Source of the DNA: Adiantum capillus-veneris
Lineage: Eukaryota; Streptophyta; Polypodiopsida; Polypodiales; Pteridaceae
Direction of reading: 5' to 3'
Length of the DNA stretch: 64,000 nucleotides
Assembly (NCBI GenBank): GCA_014529385.2
Contig: CM043954.1
Coordinates: forward strand, 93,481,247-93,545,246
Shown: piece by piece, positions 46,401 to 57,888 of the stretch
How the letters are laid out: every line of letters begins with the position of its first letter
Numbering within the stretch: the first letter of the stretch is position 1
Made by a program: the position numbers and the translations under genes
Notes under the pieces: generated by a model
Seen by the model: the letters and a program-made list of their open reading frames with translations, nothing else
Told to the model about the DNA's origin: nothing
The model's database searches: none

Positions 46401-47849
46401 TTAGCGCGCAGCTGGAAGATGAGTTTGGAAAGAGCATGCTCGCCGAAGCCCCTCTCCATTTGGAAACGTCCGTTCTTCATGACATGCACCTCTCTTTCTC
46501 ACGAACGCTTAATTACAGGCATGCTTCTTAATACATACCACAACAACAAAAAATAAAATAACTACATTGCTTCGTTAGCTGCGTTCCCATCGAATGCAGA
46601 TTGAGCAAAATATTTGACATACAAGTAGACGAAAGCACCGCCTATTAGTACGATATTTCTTCACCAACAATTCCTTATCAACAAGCTCAATGTGAGAAAC
46701 CCTCACTTTGCATTTGTCGAAAGCAACCCAGAGCACTCCAAGAGACCTCACTTCGCATCTGGTGAAAGTAGACCCTATCTTTTTTTCCATGTCCATATCA
46801 GAGCGAATTTTTAAGCCCATATCACCATCTTGCATAGAGCCACATGCCTTCAAGATGCATGCATAGGTGATTGCATATGGACAAAGGCCCTCACTTTGCA
46901 TCCACTGAGAATAGGCGAGAGTTCCCTGGTCCTATTGTTTGTGTCTTGCAATCAGTTAACACCATTCCAAATAGTAAGCTCCTCAAGAACCTGCAAAAAA
47001 CAACCCAGAGCTCCCAGTGCGGTCTTTTGTCGAGCATATCGTGCAATCATAGCATTCCAAGATACAACATCCTGCACCACATTTGGCATATATATCGACC
47101 AAGGCATTGCCAAGCACGGCAATTTTTTGCAGAAGCCCCTATTAAAGACAATTTTCAAGCCCATATCAGCATCTTGCGTACAACAAGATACACATGTATG
47201 TGATTGCATATGGAGAGAGGCCCCCGCTTTGTATCCCTTGAAAACAACCAAGAGCTTTCTGGCCAAGCTCTTGTTGTACGTATCCCACAATCAGTTAACG
47301 TCGTTCCGAATAGTAAGCTCCTCAATCACTTCAAAAAACAGCACAGAGCACCCGTTGCGGCTGTTGTTGGGCATATTCTGCAATCATAGCATTCCAAAAG
47401 ACAACATCCCGCACCACATTTGGCATAGATATTGACCAAGGCATTGCCAAGCACATCAATTTTTTGCAACAGCCCCTATTAAAGAGAATTTTCAAGCCAA
47501 TATTGGCATCTTGCATACAACCACATGCCTTCAAGATGCACGCGTATGTCATTGCATCTGGAGAGAGGCCCCCGCTTTGCATCCACTGAAAACAATTGAG
47601 AGCTTTTTGGCCCTATTCTTGCTGTGCATATCCTGCAAGCAATGCACTCCAGGAGATGGCATTTGGGACGGGAAGCTCCTCATGCACGTTTTGTGCTTTC
47701 TGAAGTGCACCACATTTAGCATATGTATTGACCAAAGCATTGCCAAGCATGGCAATTTCTTGCAACAGCCCTTGGCCAACAATATGATAGTGAATTTTTA
47801 AGCCCACATCAACATCTTGCGTACATGCCTCAGTAGGTGATTGCATCTA

Positions 47850-48060
47850 TGGCTACGAAGGTGACTGCATGTGCTGACCCGCATGCCTTCAAGATGCCTA
47901 CATAGGTGGTTGCATCTATGGCTGCGTACTTGATTGCATTCTGCCGACTCACATGCCTTCTAGATTCCTGTGATTGCATCTGGAGAGAGACCCTGCCTAC
48001 TATTGCATATGTTGTCCCGCATGCCTTCGAGATGCCTGCACACGCATAGGTGATTGCATT
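47850..48060 (-). repeat. Local minisatellite inside the PPR array (first)
   Basis: A unit of about 50-65 bp reading (+ strand) 'catgccttcaagatgcctac' then 'aggtgattgcatct' is repeated three to four times. In protein terms it is a re-amplified DAITYAGILKACGSA segment, the first helix of one PPR motif. Confidence 0.75.
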
Positions 48061-49419
48061 TGGAGAGGCCCTACCTACCATTGAGATAGGAAGCTTCTCA
48101 GGCACGTTTTGTGCTTTTTGAAGTGCACCACATTTAGCATAAGTATCTACCAAGGCATTTCCAAGCACGAGAACTTTTTGCAACAGCCCCTGACTAACAA
48201 TATCTTAGCAATTTTTTAAGCCCGTATCAACATCTTGCATGGAGCCACATGGTTTGAAGATGTACGTGTATGTGATTGTATCTGAACAGAGGCCCTCGCT
48301 TTGCATCCGTTAAAAACAGTCGAGATCTTTTTGTCCCTGCTCTTGTTGTGCGTATCCCACAATCAATGCACTCCAAGAAACGCCATTCAGGACAAGAAGC
48401 TCCTCAGGCACATTTTGTGCTTTATGAAGTGCACCACATTTAGCATACGTATTGACCAAGCACGACAATGTCTTGCAAGCAACAACCCTTGACTAACAAT
48501 ATGAGAGTGAATTTGTAAGCCCATATCAACAGCCCACAGCTTTCGACGCGGCCCATGTCGAGTATATCTTGCAGTCATAACATTCGAAGAGACAAAATTC
48601 CACACCACATTTGGCATACATATCGACCAAATCATTGCCAAACATGGGCAATTTTTTGCAACAGCCACTATTAAAGAGAATTTTCAAGCCCATATCGGCA
48701 TCTTGCGTACAGCCACATGCCTTCAAGATGCACGCTTGTGTGATTGCATCTGGAGAGAGGCCCCCACTTTGCATCTGCTGAAAACAGCCAAGGTCTTCCT
48801 GGCCCTACTCCTGTTGTGCATATCTCGCAATCAATGCACTCCAAGAGATGGCATTCGGGAGAGAGGCCCTGCCTGTGATTGCATCTGCTAATCGGCATGC
48901 GTTTGAGATGCCTGCGTAGGCGTAGGTGATTGCATATGGAGAGACCCTGCTTGCCATCGAGACAAGAAGCTCCTCAGGCACGTTTTGTGAGGCCCTCACT
49001 TTGCATCTGCTGTAAACAGCCAAGAGTTTTTTGTCCCTGATCCTATTGTGTGTATCCCACAATCAATGCACTCCAAGAGACGACATTTGGGACAAGAAGC
49101 TCCTCAAGCACGTTTTGTGCTTTCTCAAGTGCACCACATTTAGCATACGTATCGACCAAGGCCTGCTCTTTGTATCCGGTGAGAAAAACCGATTGCTTTT
49201 TGGCCCTACTCTTGTTGTGGTATCTTGCAATCAATGGACTCCAAGAGACGGCATTCGGGACAGGAAGCTCCTTAGGCACATTTTGTGCTTTCTGAAGTGC
49301 ACCACATTTAGCATACATATCGACCAAGGCATGGCCAAGCACAAAAGTTTCTTACAACAGCCCTTGGCTAACAATATCAAAGTGAATTTTTAAGCCCATA
49401 TCAACATCTTGCGTAGAGC

Positions 49420-49645
49420 AGCATGCCTTCATGATTCCTACGTAGGTGATTGCATCTATGGCTCCGTAGGTGATTGCATTTGCTGACCCACATGCCTTCA
49501 AGATGGTTGCGTAGGTGATTGCATCTACTAACCCGCATGCCTTCTAGATGCATGCGCAAGCATAGTTGATTGCATCTGGAGAGAGACCCTACTTGCGATT
49601 GTATCTCCTGACCCACATGCCTTCGAGATGCCTGCGTAGGTGTAG
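49420..49645 (-). repeat. Local minisatellite inside the PPR array (second)
   Basis: The same short 'DAITY(A)GILKACGSA' unit is re-amplified about four times with spacings of about 50-65 bp. Shorter versions also occur at 48880-48935 and 50580-50780. Confidence 0.75.
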
Positions 49646-51313
49646 GTGATTGCATCTAGAGAGACCGTACCTGCCATCGAGACAAAAAGCTCCTCATGCA
49701 TGTTTTGTGCTTTCTGAAGTGCACCACATTTAGCATATGTATCGACCAAGGCATTGCCAAGCACGAGAATTTTTAGCAACAACCCTTGAATAACAATATC
49801 ATAGCAAATTTTTAAGCCCATATCAACATCTTGCGTAGAGCCACATGCCTTCAAGATGCACACGTAGGACAGAGGCCCTCACTTTGCATCCGCTAAAAAC
49901 AGCCGAGAGCTTTGTGTCCCTGCTCTTGTTGTGAGTATCCGCAATCAATGCACTCCAAGAGACGGAATTCGGGGCAAGAAGCTCCTCAGGCACATTATGT
50001 GCTTTCTGAAGTGCGCCACATTCAGCATACGTGTCGACCAAGGCATTGTCAAGCACGGAAATTTCTTCAAACAGCCCTCGACTAACAATATGAGAGCAAA
50101 ATTTTAAGCCCATATCAACACCCCAAAGCTCTCGGTGCGGCCCATGTCGGGCATATCCTGCAGTCATAGCGTTCCAAGAGACAACATCCAGCACCACATT
50201 TGGCATACATATTGACCAAGGCATTTCCAAGCACAGATTTTTTTTTCAACAACCCCTATTAAGGTGAATATTCAAACCCATATCGACATCTTGCGTACAA
50301 CTACATGCCTTGCAGATGCACATGTGTGTAATTAGAGAGGCCCCCGCTTGGCATCCGTTGAAAACAGCCGAGAGCTTTCAAGCCCGCTCCTGTTGTGCGT
50401 ATCTTGCAATCAATGCACTCCAATAGATGAAATTCGGGAGAGGAATCTCCTCAGGCACGTTTTGTGCTTTTGAAGCGCACCACACTTAGAATACGTATCG
50501 ACCAAGGCATTATCGCGCACGACAATTTCTTGGTAGCCCTTGACTAACAATATCAGAGTGCATTTTTAAGCCCATATCAACATCCTCTGCATGCCATTAG
50601 GATGCCTATGTAGGGGATTGCATTTGCTGACCCGCATGCCAAGAGATTTCTGGCCCTGCTCTTGTTGTCCGTATCTCCCAATCAATGCACTCCAAGAGAC
50701 CACATTCGGGTGCATAGAGTTGCATGCCTCTAGGATGCCTGCGTAGGTGATTGCATCTGCTGACCTGCATGCCTTCAAAATTGTCTATGTAGGTGATTGT
50801 GCCCTCACTTTGAATCTGCTGAAAATAGCGGAGAGAAGGCCTTGCTTTGCATACTTATCGACCAAGAGAGTGCCAAGCACAACACCTCTTTTCAAGCATG
50901 ACACCTCTGTTGAAGAGCCTCTGACTAACGATATAGTTGTGATTCTTGTGCCCATATCACATCTTACGTAGAACCACAATCTTCAAGATGCATGAAAATG
51001 TGATTCCATCTAAAGAGAGGCCCTCGATGAGCCCTCACTTAACATACATATCAACTCAATACAGTGCCAAGCACGACACCTCTTTTCAGGCATGACACCT
51101 CTGTTCAAGAGCCTCTGACTAACAATATAGTTGTGAATTCTTGTGCCCATATCACATATTGTGTAGAACCACATGCATGCATAGGTGATTCCATCTGAAA
51201 AGAGGCCTCGTTGAGCCCTCTCTTCACATACATATCAACCAAGACATGGCAAGCATGACAGCTTTTTTCAGCAGCCTCTAGCGCGGGCTGGGCTGCGTTC
51301 CTGCCTTGGCACT

Positions 51314-51905
51314 ATAGAGAACCCTGCGTCATCGATAAAAGAGGTGGTGCATGCCATTGAAAAGGTCACGACACGTGGAGCAAGGAGAAGTTTTTTCAAC
51401 GGAGCCATGTGGGTTAACGAGAGGGCAGCATTGCGATTTTGGCTTCTACGCTAACGAAGTAAATAGAGAGCCCTGTGTCGTCGATAAAAGAGCTGGTGCA
51501 TGCCATTGAAAAGGTCACGACACGTGGAGCAAGGAGAAGTTTTTTGAACGGAGCCACGTGGGTTAACGAGAGGCGATTTTTGCTTCTACGCGAACGAAGT
51601 AAATAGAGAGCCGTGCATCGTCGATAAAAGAGCCGGTGCATGCCATTGAAAAGCTCAGGACACGTGGAGCAAGGAGAAGTTTTTTGAACGGAGCCACGTG
51701 GGTTAACGAGAGGGCAGCATTGTAATTTTGGCTTCTACGCGAACGAAGTAAATAGAGAGCCCTACATCATCGATAAAAGAGCTGGTGCATGCCATTGAAA
51801 AGGTCACGACACGTGGAGCAAGGAGAAGTTTTTTGAACGGAGCCACGTGAGTTAACTAGAGGGCAGCATTGCAATTTGTCTTCTACGCTAACGAAGTAGC
51901 TAGAG
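51314..51905. repeat. Tandem repeat, ~140-150-bp unit, four copies
   Basis: Copies begin 'tagaga(a/g)(c)cct..atcgataaaag' at 51314, 51464, 51604 and 51753. Each contains two ACGTG cores (ACACGTGGAGC and GCCACGTGG, G-box-like). The third unit is 9-10 bp shorter, from a deletion near 51567. It lies between two blocks of PPR remnants. Confidence 0.9.
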
Positions 51906-52449
51906 TGCCTCGTTAGCTCTGCTCGGATCGAATTAAGATTGAGAAAAATATTGGAAACTATATATGCCATTTCAATACTTCTCAAGTGAAAAAAATTTAC
52001 GAAAGGATGAGAGAGAGAGAGAGAAGAGAGAGAGGCTACCAATTGCCGTGGTTCAGAGGTGTACCTCACAAGAATGAGATACCGATCGTAGTGCTTCAGA
52101 GGGGTACCTTGCAGGAAACCACAAGTAGGGTTAGAGGTTTGTCAAGCTCAATGTTTGTAATCATACAAGTTGTCAATGTTATTAATTGTTTGTTGTTCCA
52201 TTTTTATGTTTAAAAACAAAACAAAACATGCAAGTTTCCTTGCATGGGATAGTTTGCACAGTCCTCCCCCAATTTTTATAATATGAGGGAACGTGCCATT
52301 CCCACGGTAGCATGCAATTTTCAGTGTGTTCATTAACTGCGTTCGCAGTGTCAAAAATGTCAAAAATCACAGAATGATAATGCTTACTCACCGTGTGATT
52401 GAATGTCTATCATCGATGCACCTTGCATCAACGATGTTGGGCATCTCCT
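51906..52449. other. Spacer between PPR blocks, no gene
   Basis: Contains a GA microsatellite (52006-52032), two related 'gtacctcacaag / gtaccttgcagg' segments and AT-rich sequence. No coding signal is supported. Confidence 0.4.
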
Positions 52450-55400
52450 GCTCTTAACCTGCTGCAAGAGATGACATCCCATGGAGGATGAAGGAGATAA
52501 GCTTGTGACTATTTTGGTGGAGGAACTTTAGGAAGAAGCGGGTCTTTGCATATGGATAAGATAGTCCAAAGCCTCCTTGCTAGAGCCATGTATCTCATAT
52601 TCAGCAATCAACGCACTATGAAGGCGACATTTTGCATAGAAAGCTCATCGGTTTTTTCCTTTAATACGGACACCTCATTTGGCATACATATGGATCAAAG
52701 CATTTCCTGAATGTTTTTGCAACAGCCCTTGACTTGCAACCACATCATGAATTCTTTCACCCATTCAAAGATCTTGTATAAGGCCACAAGCCTTCCAGGT
52801 GGAAGCGTAGGTGATTGCAATTAGAGACAGAACATCCCTTCACATCTTGTAAAAAGAGCTCGCAGCTTCCTTGCCACGACAAGGTTGACCATATCCTACA
52901 ATCCACTCAGTCCAAGAGATGATAGCCTAGAGAGGATCCCCATCAAAAACTTCTCATGCTATTGTGACAACACTACATTTGGCATACATATAGATCAAAG
53001 CACTGCCAAGCATGGCATCTTGATCCTATAGCCCCTGGCTAGCAATCTCATCATGAATTAAGAAATCATACACGTGAAGGTCTTGCCTAAGCTTGTCACA
53101 ACCAGGTTGACCATATCCTGTAATCCACTCACTCCAAGAGAAAACATCCTAGAGAGGACCCCATCAAAATTTCTCGTGCTATCATGACGGCACTACATTT
53201 TGGCATACATATAGATCAAAGCACCGCAGTCAGTGCATTGCAAGAGTTGGCATTCCGGACAGAAAGCTCTTCAAGCACTTTTTGTGTTGGCTCAAGCGCA
53301 CCACATTTTTCATACATATCGACCAAGGTAGTTCCAAGCACGACATCTTTTTCCAAGAGCCTCTGACTAGCAATATGATTGTAAATTTTTGTGCGTATAT
53401 ATATGGCTTTTCAAAACCCGTGCCTTAGAATCTCATCATGAATCTGTTTCCCCCTATCAATAGCTTTGCTTGTGGCACAAGCTTTCAATGCGCAAACATA
53501 CGTCACTGCATTTAGCGAAACACCCTCACATTGCATCTACTCAAGACAATTTAGAACAAATCAATCTCGTCCTTCATGTGCATAACCTGCTAACACCATA
53601 GTCCATGTTGTCAAGTAGTGTTTTGGACTCATCAAGCTTGCCACATTGCCAAGCACAAAATGTTTCTGCAACATCCCCACAATAGCCCCTAATTGCATAG
53701 GTGATTGCATTTGAAGGAAGGCCTTTCCTTCGCATCTGCTAAAAAAATCCCAATGCTTCGCTGGCACAACCATGTTGTGCATATCTCATGAAAACATCCT
53801 AGCCATGAAAAATCGCCTTTCTTTTGCATCTGGTGAAAAATCTGATTACTTCGTTATTGCCATAGCCATGTTGGGTATATCCTGTAGTGCACCACATTTG
53901 GCATACATATCAACCAAGGCAATGCCAAGCACGACATCTTTTTCCAAGAGCCTCTGACTAACAATATAATTGTGAATTTTCTTGTTAGTATCACTGGCAA
54001 AAAGCATACAAGCATGACTTCTTTTTTCAACAGCCCTTGACTGAAAATATCATCAATAATTCTTTTGCCCATATCAGCGTCTTGCGTAACGCCACATGCC
54101 TTCAAGATACAGGTGTAGGTAATTGCATACATGTCGACCAAGGTAGTGCCAACCATAACATTTTTTTTCAACAGCCCTTGACTAACGATATCATCGTGAG
54201 TTCTTCTATCCGTCCTAGCGTCTTCCAAATTGTAACATGCCTTTAAGATGCAAGCATAGGTGATTGCACATCTGAAGAGAGATGCTCAATTCGCATTTGC
54301 TGAAAACAGCCCAGAGTATTCTACGTTAAGCATATCCCGCAATTAGTGCATTCCAAGAGACGACATTCCGGACAGAAAGCTCCTCAAGCGGTCTTTGGTG
54401 CTTTCCCAAGAACAACACATTTCGCATACGTGATCATTGCTCCTATGTAGTGCCAAATGCTTTCAAGATGCAAGCATAGGTGATTACATCAGGAGAAATG
54501 TCCTCACTTTGCATCTTAAAAATAGCCAGCCAGCCAGAGCTCCCTAGTCCTGTCATCACTGTTGGGCATATCCCGCAATCAGATGCACTTGAAGACACGA
54601 CATTCCGAACATCAAGGCAGTGTCACATGCCTTCAAGACGAAAGCGTAGGTGATTGCATTTGGAGAGGTTCCCTCACTTTGCTTCTGTTGGAAACAGCCC
54701 CGAGCTCCATGGTGTCCCACATTTGGCATACATGTCGACCAAGGGCAGCACCACACATATGAGCCAAAGAATCGGCAAGCACAACATGTTTCCAAGAGCC
54801 GTTGAGCAACAATCCATGCAATGAGCACACTGAGACAGACAATTGTAGTGGGGAATTTCCCTCGTGTTTCATCCCAACAGAAACACTTTTGAGTTTCCTT
54901 GGTCAACCCTTGTTGGGCATATCCTCTTATAAGAGCACTCCAAGAGACCTGTCACCTTATTTAGCGAGAAACCTGACTTCGTGTCTAATTAAAATAGCTT
55001 AGAGCTTCCTTGCATGAGCATCTTGTGTAGAGAGACATGCATTCAAGATGCATGCGTAGGTGATTGCAACTGGGGAGACACCCTCGCTTCGCATCTGCTA
55101 AAAGAAGATAAGAGCTTTCTGGCCCCGCCCCTATCTAGAAAATCTTCCAATCAGTGCATTCAAGAGTCCACACACCGGACAAGAAGCTCCTCGAGCACTT
55201 GCATAGATCCACATGCCTTCAAAATGTAAGCATAGCCTTCAAGATGAAAGTATAGGTGACAGAATTTGGAGAGATACACTTGCTTTACATCACCTGATAA
55301 TAGCTTAGAGGCTTTCGCCCTGCTCTTGTTGCGCACATTCTGCAATCAATGTATTCCAAGAGGCAACATTTCGGACATGAAGCTCCTTAAGCACTTTTTG

Positions 55401-57143
55401 GTGCTTTCTCAAGTACACCACATCTCGCATACATGATCATTGCTTCTATGTAGTGCCACATGCTTTCAAGATGCAATCATAAGTGATTACATCAAGAGAA
55501 ATGTCCTTGCTTTGCATTATGAAACAACCAGCAAGAGCTTCCTGGTAGAGATGACATTCCGGACATCAAGGCAGTGCCACATGCCTTCAAGACAAAATCA
55601 TAGGTGATTGCATCTAGAGAGATGCCCTCGCTTTGCATCTGTTGGAAACGGCCCAGCCCAAGGCTCTGTGGCCCTACCACATTTGGCATACATGTTGACC
55701 AAGGCAGTGCCAAGCATTATGTTTTGTAAAAGGGAACCACTATATTGATCAAACCACCGCCAAGCATGGCATCGTACTACTAATAGCCCCCGACTAGAAA
55801 TCACATCGTGGATTCTGATACCCTTGCGATAGGCATATTGGGCATATCTTGCAACCAACATGTTGCACCCACAACTAGTAATCACATCGTGGATTCTGGG
55901 ATAGGCATATCCGAGCTTTCTGACCCTGCTCTTGTTTCATGTATCCATGCACTCAAGGATACCTCCTCACACACGTTTTGTGCTTCCTGTAACTACCAGA
56001 TCTCGCATACATGTCATCAGCCACATGCCTTCAAGATGCACACGTAGAGAATTGCCCTTGCTTCACAGCTATTGAAAACAGCCAGAGCTTCCATGCCCAA
56101 CCCTTGTCAGGCATATCCTCCAATCAGTGCGTTCCAAAAGACGACATCCCACAGCAACATATGGGATTGCATCTAGAGAGAGGCCCTTGCTTTGCATCTG
56201 CTGAAAATAGCCGAAATCTTTCTGGCCATGCTCTCGTCGCGCATATCTTGCATCTGTTCAAAATAGTCGAGGGCTTTTGCCCATTTCTGCTTGTCACAAA
56301 TTGTGACATGCCTTCAAGATGCTGCATCCATAGAGATTCGCTCACTTCATATGGAGAGATGGTCGCTTCGCATGAGCTGAAAATAGTCAAGAGCTTCCTT
56401 GCACCGCTGATGTGCAGCACATCCCACAATTAGTGCGTTTGAAGAGGCGGCGTTCCGCATAGGAATCTCCTCGAGTGCTTTTCGTGCGTTCTGAAGATCA
56501 CCATATGTGACGTACACATAGTCCTAGGCAAAGACTTCTTTCCTGTATCTCTCATTGGACTTGCTCTTCTTACGCACATCCCACATTGAGTGCATTCAAG
56601 GAGTGCAATCTGCAGATAGAAAGAGAAAATAGCCTAGATCTTTCCGAGCTTCATCACGTGCCCTTGCTAACTGGATATAAAAGAACTCCGAGGACTTCGA
56701 TCGGTGAGAAGCCATCACTTTTCTGAAGCGCAACACACATGTCATACTTATCGACCAAGATTGTGCCAAGCGCAACATCTTTTTTCAACAGCCTCTGAAC
56801 AACAATAAGAAGCTGATTTTTTGTGCCCGTATCAGCCTCTTGCATAGAGACACATGCCTGCAATGTGGACATGTAGGTGATACCATATGGAGAGAGACCG
56901 AACCGGCATCTTGTGTACATACATATGCCTTCAAGATGCACGCGTATGTGATTGCATCTGGAAAGAAGTCCTCGGTTCAGATCCGCTCGAAACATCCAAG
57001 AGATTTATGTCCGTGCTTTTGTTTTGCGTATCTTGCAATCAATGCCCTCCAAGAGACGGAATCAGGGATATGAAGCTCCTCTGGCAGGTTTTGTGCCTTT
57101 TGAAGTGCACCACATTCAGCATACATATTGACCAAGGCATTTG
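52450..57143 (-). pseudogene. PPR pseudogene array, block 2
   Basis: More diverged PPR remnants on the - strand. Recognisable pieces are VLGNVASL and TTWTMVLAGYAHEGRD (53782-53561), VGTTLVDMYA and ILKACGVTQDADMGKRI (54228-53854), TYAFVLKACDTALMFGM (54906-54556), MLGTALVNMYAKCGRA (55885-55598), YMSTLQACVSMQEADTG (56995-56654) and PNALVNMYAECGALQKAQNLPEEL (57195-56977, host part). No unit is intact. The wording differs from block 1 (for example GKRI instead of GLKI), so the two blocks probably come from two related genes or an older duplication. The chain is broken at about 57143 by element E. Confidence 0.75.
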
Positions 57144-57880
57144 GAATTGGAGCTGATCTCTTGAGACAGCTAATTCCAGTGTTGAAAGATTTCATCTACT
57201 ATTGTGGGAATATTTCAGACAGCAGACTGTACAAAAATTAGAGACTAGACTGAAATGTAGATACTGAAATAAGAATCAGACTTATGTACTGAGTTTAAGG
57301 TTCAGATTCAGATTCAGATTCAGAAGACTAGACGAGAAGTATAACTGAAATATATGCCATGATTGGGATTACAGATCAAGATTACAGCGAATATGATTAC
57401 AGAGAGAAACTACAGCCATCAATACTGCCAATGATGCTCAAGTACAATTATAGCCAAAGCGTTAACCCAAGTGATAACAATTGCCAACCCGATAACAATG
57501 TAATAGGCCCTATTTATACACTTCGGGTTTACTGTAGTAATTACTTTAGTAATTACTAAGTAATTCGCTGCCCATCTTCTAAGAAGACGTTCCCACATAG
57601 TGACTATCCAGCCATCTACATCCTTCCCTTCTTTCTTGAATTTTGGCAAGATTCCAAATTTTTTGGAAAATTCCCCTGTCTGAATCTTATGTGAGACTGA
57701 AAAATCCATCGTCTGGTTCTGATGTTGGGATGCTAGCTTGACCACTGAGAGAATGGCCCTTCAACGATTACAAGTAGGAGTTCAAGAAGGACCAGGGATT
57801 GTGAGAGGCAGCTGAAAAGGCCAAGGTGGAGCTCTCATCTTTCCCTGCATGCGGAGAAGAAAAGTCGCCACTGAATTCTG
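57144..57880 (-). mobile_element. 3' LTR of element E
   Basis: PPR homology stops in NALVNMYAEC at about 57143 and unrelated sequence starting TGGAATTGGAGC (+ strand) begins; this is the outer end of a minus-strand element. A TATA box points the same way. The inner boundary is uncertain (between about 57735 and 57885) because the 5' LTR lies beyond the window. Runs of 'AGATTC' (57302-57323) and overlapping short repeats occur. Confidence 0.55.
57511..57518 (-). promoter_or_regulatory. TATA box of the element E LTR
   Basis: TATAAATA on the - strand in the context TGTATAAATAGGGCC, inside the inferred 3' LTR. It supports both the LTR call and the direction of element E. Confidence 0.6.
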
Positions 57881-57888
57881 AGATGGAA

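Larger units (their letters stand above)
46575..51260 (-). pseudogene. PPR pseudogene array, block 1 (PLS-type repeats)
   Basis: Read on the - strand, the block is a chain of degraded pentatricopeptide repeats. Recurrent pieces are DAITYACILKACGS, DMGLKIHSDIVSQGLL, LGNALVDTYAKCGALQKAQNV and PNAVSWSALIARYAQQ, the P, L and S units of plant organelle RNA-binding PPR proteins. The best preserved stretches are 49342-49043, 50230-49823, 49863-49528 and 48183-47830. There are two kinds of copy: complete ones, and ones lacking the 'LQKAQNVPEELPV' part (near 47085, 47420, 48610 and 50200). Frameshifts and stops occur in every unit, so no long ORF remains. PPR proteins edit or process organellar RNA; this array should be inert. 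Confidence 0.8.

Noticed and set aside
46830-47435. Plus-strand ORF of 201 codons in the PPR region
   Set aside because: It is the antisense shadow of PPR repeats; the PPR motifs are on the minus strand.
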